A stretch of DNA of 7,194 bases from an uncultured Oceanobacillus sp. (GCA_938004015.1 CALKWU010000135.1:1-7194), one strand, 5' to 3'. Positions 1 to 6,322 are shown, counted from the stretch's first letter. A program made the numbers and translations. Notes: generated by a model not told the origin, from the letters alone.

Positions 1-326
1 CCCTTAAGTCAGGACAGTCTAAACTAGAAACAGGTCAAGCAGAACTCAAAAAAGAAGTTGGTGATTTGAAGGAAGCCCAATTGAAACTCAGGGCAGATGT
101 TAGTTCTCTTAAATCGGGTCAGAGCAAATTGGAGATGGGTCAAGCTGAACTTAAAAATGAAGTCGGTCAATTGAGAAAAACCATCAATAATTTAGATGAA
201 GAGCTGACTCTCCTCGTCAAACAAATGAGCAATGCAATTATTGAGCACCACTCCAATGACATAAAATTTTTGTACGACAAAATCTACACGTTGGAAAAAG
301 AAATCTTCCTACTGAAAGAAAAATAA
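1..326 (+). CDS. Coiled-coil heptad-repeat protein of unknown function, 3' part only
   Basis: The frame is open from the left edge (first whole codon at 3) and ends with TAA at 324-326, leaving 107 visible residues; the true start lies outside the window. Leucine recurs at exactly every seventh residue eleven times (visible residues 1, 8, 15 and so on to 71). Gln, Val or Ile usually occupies the intervening core position, so the protein should form a long alpha-helical coiled coil. A 35-residue unit of five heptads is partly duplicated. The C-terminal 35 residues (IIEHHSNDIKFLYDKIYTLE and onward) look like a separate helical tail ending in charged residues. No signal peptide, membrane segment or catalytic motif is visible. 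The TTG at 66 is an internal codon, not a start. A terminator follows directly, so the gene is transcriptionally separate from the glycan locus. Similar short coiled-coil proteins are common as hypotheticals in Bacilli. I do not recognise a function. Confidence 0.75.
   Translation, partial: LKSGQSKLETGQAELKKEVGDLKEAQLKLRADVSSLKSGQSKLEMGQAELKNEVGQLRKTINNLDEELTLLVKQMSNAIIEHHSNDIKFLYDKIYTLEKEIFLLKEK
3..173 (+). repeat. Two copies of a 22-codon segment, 105-bp period, inside the coiled-coil gene
   Basis: Copy 1 is 3-68 and copy 2 is 108-173. Both encode LKSGQSKLExGQAELKxEVG followed by x and L. The proteins match at 19 of 22 positions. The DNA differs by nine synonymous codon changes and only three amino-acid changes. 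The period of 35 residues is exactly five heptads, so a duplication keeps the coiled-coil register. Confidence 0.8.
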
Positions 327-381
327 ACCCTCGATAAAACTCACAAGATTGACCTCTTTATCATTTATTCCATAAAAAAAC

Positions 382-420
382 GTCCTCACTCAGTTGATTC
401 TGGTGTGAGGACATTTTTTT
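382..420 (+). terminator. Rho-independent terminator of the coiled-coil gene
   Basis: GTCCTCAC (382-389) pairs perfectly with GTGAGGAC (405-412). An inner CAG/CTG pair (391-393 with 400-402) extends the stem past a small internal loop. Seven T residues follow at 414-420. A run of seven A residues precedes the stem (374-380), so the element could also stop transcription from the right. It lies 55 bases after the stop codon. Confidence 0.88.
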
Positions 421-421
421 C

Positions 422-662
422 TGGGACAAAAAAGGACTACCCTGAAAATTACTATCTAAAAAAGTCAATACTAATCTAGGGGTCATTATCCACTCTATTA
501 AAAAGGATAAATGACCCTTTCTTTAATAATTGGCATTCATTTTCATCCATCGTGGTATCGTGGTGAAATTGAAATTGTCATGGTTGTCTGTCCCCAAATG
601 GCCCACTTGACCCAGGCGTCATACAAAAATGGGACAAAACGGGTCTGTCCCATTTTGTCCCA
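422..662. repeat. Non-coding segment with TGGGACAAAA inverted repeats at its edges (possible MITE-like or REP-like remnant)
   Basis: TGGGACAAAA at 422-431 is the exact reverse complement of TTTTGTCCCA at 653-662. The similarity continues inward in imperfect form: TGGGACAAAA, two variable bases, GGAC, then ACCC on both ends. A further direct copy lies at 630-639, and a related GTCTGTCCCC is at 584-593. I see no convincing target-site duplication next to the ends. The only open frame inside (511-678, 55 codons) has no ribosome site and resembles nothing I know. This AT-rich gap of roughly 335 bases between genes therefore holds terminators, hairpins and these repeats, but no supported gene. Confidence 0.45.
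480..517. other. Hairpin in the intergenic gap
   Basis: GGGTCATT (480-487) pairs with AATGACCC (510-517). After a single bulged A, ATCC (488-491) pairs with GGAT (505-508). This gives about twelve base pairs around a 13-base AT-rich loop. On the plus strand the stem is followed by TTTCTTTAAT, a weak T tract, so it could act as a backup terminator. It could equally be the centre of the repeat-bounded segment. Its role is not established. Confidence 0.5.
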
Positions 663-664
663 TT
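625..664 (-). terminator. Rho-independent terminator of the dehydrogenase gene, overlapping its stop codon
   Basis: The arms 628-639 and 653-664 pair over twelve bases (AATGGGACAAAA with TTTTGTCCCATT). The loop can add three G-C pairs (641-643 with 649-651). Read on the minus strand the stem ends in CCCATTTTTGTAT, giving a five-U tract. The TAA stop of the dehydrogenase (663-665) overlaps the base of the stem, so the hairpin starts with no spacer after the coding region. Confidence 0.75.
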
Positions 665-1976
665 ATAGGCTCCAGTAGCGGAAGCCTTTTGCCTCGGCTT
701 CTTTACGGTCGAATACGCTTTTGATGTCGATCAAGACTTTATTGTCTGACCTGTACAATTTGCTGAGTTCATCCAATGTATACTTTTCAAGGAGCACTTT
801 ATGCGGTACGGCGAACACAATCGTATCCATTTCTTTCACTTCTTCGATATCAGCCAACCGGATACCGAATTCTTGCAACACTTCTTCCGGATTGGCGTGC
901 GGATCATAAACGATCGGGTCGACTCCATATTCTTTCAATTCTTCAATGACATCGATGACTTTCGTATTGCGCACGTCGCCCACATTTTCCTTGAATGTAA
1001 GTCCCAGTACGGCTACCCGAGCACCGTCCACGTCCATTTTCGCTTTAATCATCTGTTTGATCACTTCACCGCCGACGTATTTGCCCATGTCATCATTGAT
1101 TTTTCGCCCGGAAGAAATGATTTGTGAATGATAGCCGAGTTGTTCCGCCTTATACGTGAAGTAATAAGGATCTACTCCGATACAATGGCCGCCGACAAGA
1201 CCAGGCGTGAATTTCAAGAAATTCCATTTCGTGCTCGCAGCTTCCAAAACGGCCTTCGTATCAATGTCCATCCGGTTGAACACCATGGACAATTCATTCA
1301 TGAAAGCGATGTTGATGTCGCGTTGTGAATTTTCAATGACTTTGGCGGCTTCTGCGACTTTAATCGATTCGGCTTCAAACACACCTGCTTCAATAATCGA
1401 ATCATAAACGGCGGAAATTTCCTTCAATGCTTCTTCATCACAACCGGAGACGACTTTCGTGATTTTCGTCAATGTATTCACTTTGTCGCCCGGATTGATC
1501 CGCTCCGGTGAGTAACCGACTTTAAAACCTTCCCCGCATTTCATTCCGGAAACTTCCTCTAAAATCGGAATACAAATTTCTTCTGTCGTTCCCGGATAAA
1601 CGGTTGATTCGTAAACGACAATGGATCCTTTCGCCATGTTTCTCGCAACGGTTTCCGTCGCGCTCGTCACCGGATCCAAATTCGGTGTTTTATCAAGATT
1701 GATCGGCGTTGGAACGGCAACGACATGGAACTTGCACGATTGCAAATCTTTTTCATTGCTTGTAAAGGTCATCGTCGTATTCTTGACTGCTTCATCGCCG
1801 ACTTCATCAGTGACGTCGACGCCTTTCCGATACATGTCCAACTTTTCCTCGTTGATGTCATAGCCGACGACATCATATTTTTTGGCGAATTCGATAGCTA
1901 ATGGAAGACCTACATACCCTAAACCAATGACTGAAATTTTTTCCTTTTTTTCTTGTAATTTTTCAAATAATCCCAT
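663..1976 (-). CDS. Nucleotide-sugar dehydrogenase, UDP-N-acetylhexosamine 6-dehydrogenase type (WbpO/TviB-like)
   Basis: The 437-residue protein has the full length expected of UDP-sugar 6-dehydrogenases. These cytosolic NAD-dependent enzymes oxidise C6 of a UDP-sugar twice to give a UDP-uronic acid. Seen in the sequence: the N-terminal Rossmann motif GLGYVG (18-23), ESTVYPGTTEE (123-133), YSPERINPGDK (155-165), the central helix VAEAAKVIENSQRDIN (207-222), the catalytic-cysteine motif GGHCIGVDPYY (262-272, Cys265) and the C-terminal domain motif GLTFKENVGDVRNTK (325-339). The GGHCIGVDPYY form and the PTPIN segment (89-93) fit the UDP-GlcNAc/GalNAc/ManNAc group rather than UDP-glucose dehydrogenases, which usually carry GGSCFPKD. 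The exact sugar cannot be fixed. The ATG at 1976 is supported by AAGGAAGG (1992-1985) eight bases upstream. The gene is divergent from the glycosyltransferase/export operon and likely supplies it with an acidic precursor (inference). Confidence 0.92.
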   Translation of the reverse strand: MGLFEKLQEKKEKISVIGLGYVGLPLAIEFAKKYDVVGYDINEEKLDMYRKGVDVTDEVGDEAVKNTTMTFTSNEKDLQSCKFHVVAVPTPINLDKTPNLDPVTSATETVARNMAKGSIVVYESTVYPGTTEEICIPILEEVSGMKCGEGFKVGYSPERINPGDKVNTLTKITKVVSGCDEEALKEISAVYDSIIEAGVFEAESIKVAEAAKVIENSQRDINIAFMNELSMVFNRMDIDTKAVLEAASTKWNFLKFTPGLVGGHCIGVDPYYFTYKAEQLGYHSQIISSGRKINDDMGKYVGGEVIKQMIKAKMDVDGARVAVLGLTFKENVGDVRNTKVIDVIEELKEYGVDPIVYDPHANPEEVLQEFGIRLADIEEVKEMDTIVFAVPHKVLLEKYTLDELSKLYRSDNKVLIDIKSVFDRKEAEAKGFRYWSL

Positions 1977-1984
1977 GGTCTGTA

Positions 1985-1992
1985 CCTTCCTT
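1985..1992 (-). promoter_or_regulatory. Shine-Dalgarno site of the dehydrogenase gene
   Basis: On the minus strand AAGGAAGG lies eight bases before the ATG at 1976-1974. This fixes the start, which also agrees with the family N-terminus leading into the Rossmann motif. Confidence 0.8.
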
Positions 1993-2025
1993 ATTATAAA
2001 ATTTTACATATTGCTTCTGCATTCC

Positions 2026-2053
2026 AGTATACCATATGCTCAATATTTCACAA
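2026..2053 (-). promoter_or_regulatory. SigA-type promoter of the dehydrogenase gene
   Basis: Read on the minus strand: -35 TTGTGA (2053-2048), a 16-base spacer, then extended -10 TGGTATACT, with the hexamer TATACT at 2031-2026. Transcription would start near 2019, giving a leader of about 43 bases before the ATG. The -10 differs from TATAAT at one position and the TG extension is present. Confidence 0.6.
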
Positions 2054-2164
2054 GCGCTTTTTTCCGAGAAAAATCAAGCTGCTCTTCTTTTGAGAAAAAC
2101 TCCCGTGAAATAGCAACATCATTATACATTTTTCACATCCTGATTGCAATTTTGTCTGTAGAAA

Positions 2165-2193
2165 TTGGTCGCCTATTCTTATTATGATAAAAT
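2165..2193 (+). promoter_or_regulatory. Candidate distal promoter of the glycan operon
   Basis: TTGGTC (2165-2170), a 17-base spacer and TAAAAT (2188-2193) with TG at 2185-2186 form an extended -10 promoter with a weak -35. The start would be near 2200, just before a purine-rich AAAGGAAAAGGAAA stretch. This is weaker than the proximal candidate at 2303-2311. Confidence 0.35.
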
Positions 2194-2226
2194 ATATAGA
2201 AGCAAAGGAAAAGGAAAAAACATTAT

Positions 2227-2280
2227 ATGCACAAAAAAAGATTCCACCCGTCATATGAAAATCAATTTTTAAGAAGCTGA
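2227..2280 (+). CDS. Possible 17-codon leader ORF upstream of the glycosyltransferase operon
   Basis: ATG at 2227 opens a frame ending in TGA at 2278-2280 and encoding MHKKRFHPSYENQFLRS. AAGGA at 2211-2215 is eleven bases upstream, within a longer purine-rich run (2203-2220). It would be translated only from the distal candidate promoter, because the proximal one starts downstream of it. The peptide is short and basic, with no run of a single amino acid such as attenuator peptides show. I see no clear terminator/antiterminator pair after it. The ORF could be chance. Confidence 0.2.
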   Translation: MHKKRFHPSYENQFLRS

Positions 2281-2302
2281 CATTTTCTAATAGTAGAGGC
2301 TA

Positions 2303-2311
2303 TGGTATAAT
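2303..2311 (+). promoter_or_regulatory. Proximal promoter (extended -10) of the glycan operon
   Basis: TGGTATAAT combines a perfect TATAAT hexamer (2306-2311) with the TG extension at 2303-2304. The sequence 17 bases upstream (TTTTCT, 2283-2288) is a poor -35, as is common for extended -10 promoters. Transcription would start around 2318, giving a leader of about 82 bases before the GTG at 2400. The core TATGGTATA is identical to that of the divergent dehydrogenase promoter. Confidence 0.6.
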
Positions 2312-2399
2312 TCCTATGTATATCTATTGTTTGCGACATGGAATCGGAATGTCCTCGACTTTTAATGGACAAGGACTTGATAAAAAGGATGGAACGTTC

Positions 2400-3521
2400 G
2401 TGAAGAAAAAACGGATTTTGTTTTTTATATATGAAATGGGCGGGGGTGGAGCGGCGCGCACGATTTTGAATATCGTCAACGGTTTGGATCGCTCCACCTT
2501 CACGCCGATACTCGTGACATTAAATTACAACGGGGATTATGAAGCGAACGTTGCTGAAGATGTGACATTCATCAAACTACCGACGAAACGACTCCGCTCG
2601 GCGATATTTCCGTTGGCGAAAGTGATCCGAGAAGAAAAAGCAGATATCGTGTTCAGTACGATTCCCAACTACAACACAATTGCGATACTCGGGAATCTCT
2701 TTTCATTTACCGGAGCAAAAAATATCGTACGGGAAGCGGCTTATTTGGGCGGAACGAAAAAAGCCGATTTCAAACTGCGGCTTTACGGCATCCTTTATAA
2801 ACTTGCAGCCCGTGTCGTCGCCTTATCTTATGGCGTCAAAGAAAATGTGGTCCGCCGTTACCGCGTGCCGGCTGAAAAAATCGAAGTCATTTACAATCCG
2901 GTCGATACGGAACATATCGCCAAAAGTATCGAAACAGGTGCAATCGACGAAAATCATGAAGCGCTTTTTTCCGGACATGAAAAAATCATCATGACGGCGG
3001 GAAGACTAGTGGCTGATAAAGACCAGAAGACGTTGATTCAAGCTTTTGCAGAAGCTTCAGAAACGATCCCTGCCCGACTCGTCATTCTCGGGGAAGGGGA
3101 ATTGGAAACGGAATTGAAAACATTGGCCGAAAAGCTCGGAATCGCCGACCGTGTCCATTTTCTCGGCTTTCAACAAAACCCATACATTTATTTCTCCAAG
3201 GCGGATCTGTTCGTCCTCACCTCAAAGCGCGAGGGATTCGGACATGTGCTAGCCGAAGCCTTGGCTGTCGGTGTGCCTGTCATCTCGACAAAGGCCGAAC
3301 CCGGAGCGGTGGAAGTATTGAAAAATGGGGAATTTGGGGTATTATGTAACATTGGGGATTCAGCGCAAATTGCCGAGGAAATCGTGAAAACATTGACGTG
3401 GCCCACTGAGAAACGGGAAGAAGTCATTTCCAATGGCCTTGAACGGGTTGAATCGTTCCAAGCTTCGGCCATCGTCAAACAATATGAAAAAGTATTCCAT
3501 GAAACATTGACTAACAAATAG
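2400..3521 (+). CDS. Glycosyltransferase, GT4 family (GT-B fold)
   Basis: The 373-residue protein is typical in length for retaining GT4 enzymes, which transfer a sugar from a nucleotide donor to a growing glycan on the cytoplasmic face of the membrane. Seen: an N-terminal Rossmann-like strand and glycine-rich acceptor-side loop, ILFFIYEMGGGGAARTI (residues 5-21); the inter-domain YNPVD (165-169); GRLVADKDQKTLI (201-213) opening the donor domain; GEGE (231-234); and the nucleotide-sugar-binding EX7E motif EGFGHVLAE (Glu278 and Glu286), followed by a GVPVIST segment. I chose GTG 2400, ten bases after AAGGA (2385-2389). The in-frame ATG at 2316 sits only five bases past the -10 box and would add 28 residues unlike the family. 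This is the first gene of the operon and the next follows after twelve bases. Donor and acceptor sugars are unknown. Confidence 0.88.
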   Translation: MKKKRILFFIYEMGGGGAARTILNIVNGLDRSTFTPILVTLNYNGDYEANVAEDVTFIKLPTKRLRSAIFPLAKVIREEKADIVFSTIPNYNTIAILGNLFSFTGAKNIVREAAYLGGTKKADFKLRLYGILYKLAARVVALSYGVKENVVRRYRVPAEKIEVIYNPVDTEHIAKSIETGAIDENHEALFSGHEKIIMTAGRLVADKDQKTLIQAFAEASETIPARLVILGEGELETELKTLAEKLGIADRVHFLGFQQNPYIYFSKADLFVLTSKREGFGHVLAEALAVGVPVISTKAEPGAVEVLKNGEFGVLCNIGDSAQIAEEIVKTLTWPTEKREEVISNGLERVESFQASAIVKQYEKVFHETLTNK

Positions 3522-3533
3522 GAGTTGAAGAGA

Positions 3534-4691
3534 ATGGCCACTCCCAAACGTGTCGTTCATTTGACGACCGTGCATCATCCGTATGATCCACGGATTTATC
3601 ATAAAGAATGCCAATCGCTGAAAAATGCAGGCTTTGATGTCACTCTTATCGCCCAGACAAGTGACGATGACGAAGAGAAATACTATGAAAAACCGATTCG
3701 GCATATCCCGTTGAAAAAATATGCGAGCCGGTTGCAACGGATGACCCTCGGCGTCTATGAAGCGTATAAAAAAGCGAAATATATGAAAGCTGATGTGTAC
3801 CACTTCCATGATCCGGAATTGTTGCCCGTTGGCTGGCTTTTGAAAAACAAAAACAATGTCGTCATTTACGACATCCATGAAGACTATATCACAAGCATTT
3901 TGCAAAAAGATTATTTGCCTGAACCGGTGAAAAAGATCATTGCAGCGCTTTATGACGTGCTGGAACGATTCTTGACGAAGCATATGGAACTATGTCTTGC
4001 GGAAAAATATTATATTGAACGTTATCCGATTGGGGTCCATATTTTGAACTACCCGACCGTGAATGAACGGTTCATGAATCATGAACGGAAAGGGAAAACG
4101 GAGAACAAACTGCTTTACACGGGAAATGTTTCCCTCGTCCGCGGGGCGATGGAGCATGCGAAACTTCCGACAATCCTTCCCGATATTGAAGTGCATTTTG
4201 TCGGAAAATGCCCGCAGGAATTGGCGGAAAAGATGTACGCAGAAGCAGGAGAGGCCAAAGACCGTTTGAAGTTTGAAGGAATCGACCGGTTCGTGGAAAA
4301 GGAAGTCATCGAAGAACGTTACTTGGAAACGAACTGGCTCGCCGGAATCGCTTTATTTCCTCCGACCGAGCACTATATGAGAAAAGAACTGACGAAGTTC
4401 TTTGAATATATGAATGCCGGGCTTCCGATCGTCTGCTCCGATTTTCCGGTGTGGAAAAAATTCGTGGAAACATATGAATGCGGAATTGCCGTCGATCCGA
4501 ATGACGACGAAGCCATTAAAGAAGCGATTCTGTTTTTGCAACATAATCCGGAAGAAGCGAAAAGAATGGGAGAAAACGGAAAAAAGGCAGTATTGGAAGA
4601 ATTGAATTGGAAAACCGAAGAGAAAAAATTGATTGATTGGTATCGCAAATTGCTTCATATGGAAAAAAAACAAGAAGGAATGGATAGGTAA
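3534..4691 (+). CDS. Glycosyltransferase, GT4-like (GT-B fold)
   Basis: This 385-residue protein belongs to the group-1 glycosyltransferases. The N-terminus has the hallmark HHPYDPRIYHKECQSL (residues 14-29), followed by YHFHDPELLPVG (89-100) and YDIHED (112-117). The donor domain begins near LLYTGNVSLVRG (193-204). It contains KFFEYMNAGLPIVCSDFP (288-305), the KLFEYMAAGLPVV-like segment that carries the second glutamate of the usual EX7E site. In place of the first glutamate I see HYMRKELTKFFE, so the site may deviate from the classical spacing. The start is ATG 3534, nine bases after AGGAG (3520-3524). The in-frame TTG at 3525 touches the Shine-Dalgarno site and is excluded. It is co-transcribed with its neighbours: the previous stop is at 3521 and the next ATG abuts its TAA. 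Likely role: one linkage of the exported glycan. Specificity is unknown. Confidence 0.85.
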   Translation: MATPKRVVHLTTVHHPYDPRIYHKECQSLKNAGFDVTLIAQTSDDDEEKYYEKPIRHIPLKKYASRLQRMTLGVYEAYKKAKYMKADVYHFHDPELLPVGWLLKNKNNVVIYDIHEDYITSILQKDYLPEPVKKIIAALYDVLERFLTKHMELCLAEKYYIERYPIGVHILNYPTVNERFMNHERKGKTENKLLYTGNVSLVRGAMEHAKLPTILPDIEVHFVGKCPQELAEKMYAEAGEAKDRLKFEGIDRFVEKEVIEERYLETNWLAGIALFPPTEHYMRKELTKFFEYMNAGLPIVCSDFPVWKKFVETYECGIAVDPNDDEAIKEAILFLQHNPEEAKRMGENGKKAVLEELNWKTEEKKLIDWYRKLLHMEKKQEGMDR

Positions 4692-5468
4692 ATGGAGGAA
4701 AACAAACCACTCATATCCGTCATCACTCCCGCTTATAATGCAGAACGATTCATCGGCGAAGCGATTGAATCCGTCCAGAAACAAACATATGCGAATTGGG
4801 AGATGGTCATTGTCGATGACTGTTCGACGGATGGGACGGTGCGGATTGTGGAAGAATATAGAAAGAAAGATCCGCGCATTAAACTGTATCGATTGGAAAA
4901 AAACAGCGGTTCCGCAGTCGCCCGCAATACGGCGATGGAACATGCAAAAGGCAGATACATCGCTTTTCTGGACAGCGACGATCGTTGGTTGCCGGAAAAG
5001 CTTGAAAAACAATTGAGATTCATGCAAGAAAAAGATATTGCATTTTCTTTCACGACCTATGTCCGCATGCTGGAAGACGGCACACGGACACGGGCGCTCA
5101 GCAATACGCCTGAGGTCGTAGGATATGATGATTTGATGAAACGCTGTGTGATCGGCTGTTTGACCGTCATGCTCGACCGGGATAAAATCGGTCACTTGAA
5201 AATGGTCAATATCCGGACACGACAAGACTATGTCTATTGGCTTACGATTACGAAGAAAGGATTTTTGGCGTACGGGCTTCCGGAAGTGTTGGCCGAATAC
5301 CGGCTCGTCGACAATTCCATTTCCAGCAACAAATGGAAAGCGGCGAAACGGAATTGGTATGTCTTCCGGAAAATCGAAAAACAAAGTTTGTTGAAAAGCA
5401 TTTGGTATTTTGCCCATTACGCCATCCTTTCGATTAGAGATATGATCAAATGGAGGATTCAACAATAA
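4692..5468 (+). CDS. Glycosyltransferase, GT2 family (GT-A fold), TuaG-like
   Basis: This 258-residue inverting GT2 enzyme uses a nucleotide-sugar donor and a divalent metal. Seen: the opening strand ISVITPAYNAERFI (residues 8-21), donor-binding VDDCSTDGT (41-49), NSGSAVARNTAME (71-83), the metal-binding LDSDD (93-97) and RQDYVYWL (177-184), where Asp179 is the likely catalytic base. The C-terminus YRLVDNSISSNKWKAAKRNW (203-222) and the length resemble B. subtilis TuaG, a teichuronic-acid glycosyltransferase. The context differs from the tua operon because export here is by an ABC transporter, so I give no symbol. The ATG follows the previous TAA with no gap. The nearest Shine-Dalgarno candidate, AAGGA at 4675-4679, is twelve bases away, so translation is probably coupled to the upstream gene. 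Hydrophobic residues near 231-247 may help it sit at the membrane, but no clear membrane span is evident. Confidence 0.88.
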   Translation: MEENKPLISVITPAYNAERFIGEAIESVQKQTYANWEMVIVDDCSTDGTVRIVEEYRKKDPRIKLYRLEKNSGSAVARNTAMEHAKGRYIAFLDSDDRWLPEKLEKQLRFMQEKDIAFSFTTYVRMLEDGTRTRALSNTPEVVGYDDLMKRCVIGCLTVMLDRDKIGHLKMVNIRTRQDYVYWLTITKKGFLAYGLPEVLAEYRLVDNSISSNKWKAAKRNWYVFRKIEKQSLLKSIWYFAHYAILSIRDMIKWRIQQ

Positions 5469-5483
5469 ATCTTCCATTCATTT

Positions 5484-5491
5484 AGGCGGTG
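5484..5491 (+). promoter_or_regulatory. Shine-Dalgarno site of the permease gene
   Basis: AGGCGGTG differs at one base from AGGAGGTG and lies ten bases before the ATG at 5502. It sits in the 33-base gap after the GT2 gene and decides this start against the out-of-frame GTG at 5489. Confidence 0.7.
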
Positions 5492-5501
5492 TCATTATTT
5501 T

Positions 5502-6296
5502 ATGAAAAGTTATTTGAAGGAAATGCTGAAACGCAAGGATTTACTCTATTATTTAGTGAAATCCGGGCTGAAAGCAGAACATCGGAACAGTTATTTAGGA
5601 TATTTTTGGTGGTTATTGGATCCACTGCTCAACGTATTGGTTTATTACTTTTTAGTCGTTATCGTACTAGAGCGGGGAGGGGAAAATTACCCACTCTTCC
5701 TCGTGATTGGACTCGTTGCTTGGCGTTGGATCAGTACGACAATCAACGCATCGTCGAGATCGATTTTGCGTTACAGTTCAATCGTCAATCAAGTGGCATT
5801 ACCGAAAGCGATTTTTCCATTGTCATTTACATTGACCCAATTATTCAACTTTATGTTCGGGTTGATTGTTATCGCAATTTTCTTGATCATCTACGGGGTC
5901 ATACCGACTGTCCATGTGTTTTACTTGCCGCTGATCATCGTGATCCAGTTGACAGCACATATCGCACTAGGCTTAGTCCTTGGCTACATTACGATTTTTG
6001 TCCGAGATATTGAAAATTTAATGACATATATTACACGAATCTTTTTCTACGCTTCTCCAATCATTTGGGAAGGTGGACGATTACTCCGAAGCGGAAAAGT
6101 GCCGGATTGGCTTGTTCCGTTTATTGAATATAACCCAGTAGCTATTTTGGTCGAATCTTATCGGGATATACTTATGCATCACCAAGCACCTGATCTGGTT
6201 GCGCTTGGGGTGCTCTTCGTCATTTCCATTGTCGTCATCATTTACATGTTGAATTACTACAGTAAGAACGAACATAAAATAATTAAAGCTTTGTAA
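5502..6296 (+). CDS. ABC-2 type polysaccharide/teichoic-acid export permease (TagG/Wzm-like)
   Basis: This 264-residue integral membrane protein has the usual length for the TagG/Wzm/KpsM permease family. The N-terminal amphipathic stretch leads to RNSYLGYFWWLLDPLLNVLV (28-47), matching the family pattern (small-LG-x-x-W-x-x-x-x-P-L) at the start of the first membrane span. Further hydrophobic spans lie near 63-78, 106-131, 138-164, 172-188 and 231-252, giving about six. The segment ASPIIWE (184-190) and YNPVAILVESYRDIL (210-224) are characteristic of the C-terminal half. It would pair with the ATPase encoded 26 bases downstream to move a lipid-linked glycan from the inner to the outer face of the membrane. 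Codon use looks richer in TTA and TTT than its neighbours, which the hydrophobic composition may explain. It could be called tagG-like, but the substrate is unknown. Confidence 0.92.
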   Translation: MKSYLKEMLKRKDLLYYLVKSGLKAEHRNSYLGYFWWLLDPLLNVLVYYFLVVIVLERGGENYPLFLVIGLVAWRWISTTINASSRSILRYSSIVNQVALPKAIFPLSFTLTQLFNFMFGLIVIAIFLIIYGVIPTVHVFYLPLIIVIQLTAHIALGLVLGYITIFVRDIENLMTYITRIFFYASPIIWEGGRLLRSGKVPDWLVPFIEYNPVAILVESYRDILMHHQAPDLVALGVLFVISIVVIIYMLNYYSKNEHKIIKAL

Positions 6297-6322
6297 GAAA
6301 GCTCATAAATGAGGGACTGGAT

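Noticed and set aside
511..678. 55-codon plus-strand ORF (MTLSLIIGIHFHPSWYRGE...)
   Set aside because: It starts inside a hairpin arm with no ribosome site, runs through the dehydrogenase terminator and its stop codon region, and matches no family I know.
2052..2059. AAGCGCTT palindrome as a possible CcpA (cre) site
   Set aside because: Only the central bases fit the cre consensus; both outer flanks mismatch on either strand.
2147..2167. CAATTT/AAATTG stem overlapping the distal -35 as an operator
   Set aside because: It is only six AT-rich base pairs around a nine-base loop, which is easily expected by chance in this AT-rich region.
2048..2254. 68-codon minus-strand ORF upstream of the dehydrogenase
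   Set aside because: It has no Shine-Dalgarno site before its ATG and overlaps the dehydrogenase promoter; the composition looks like translated AT-rich non-coding DNA.
3525..3533. TTG 3525 as the start of the second glycosyltransferase
   Set aside because: It directly follows the AGGAG site with no spacing. ATG 3534 has the ideal nine-base spacing.
4353..5477. 374-codon open frame on the minus strand
   Set aside because: It lies fully antisense to two well-supported glycosyltransferases. Its product is rich in Phe, His, Arg and Ile without domain motifs, as expected for a reverse-frame shadow of Lys/Glu-rich genes.
5489..6013. 174-codon plus-strand frame starting at GTG 5489
   Set aside because: It overlaps the permease in another frame. 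The permease has the family motifs, the membrane spans and the correctly spaced ribosome site.
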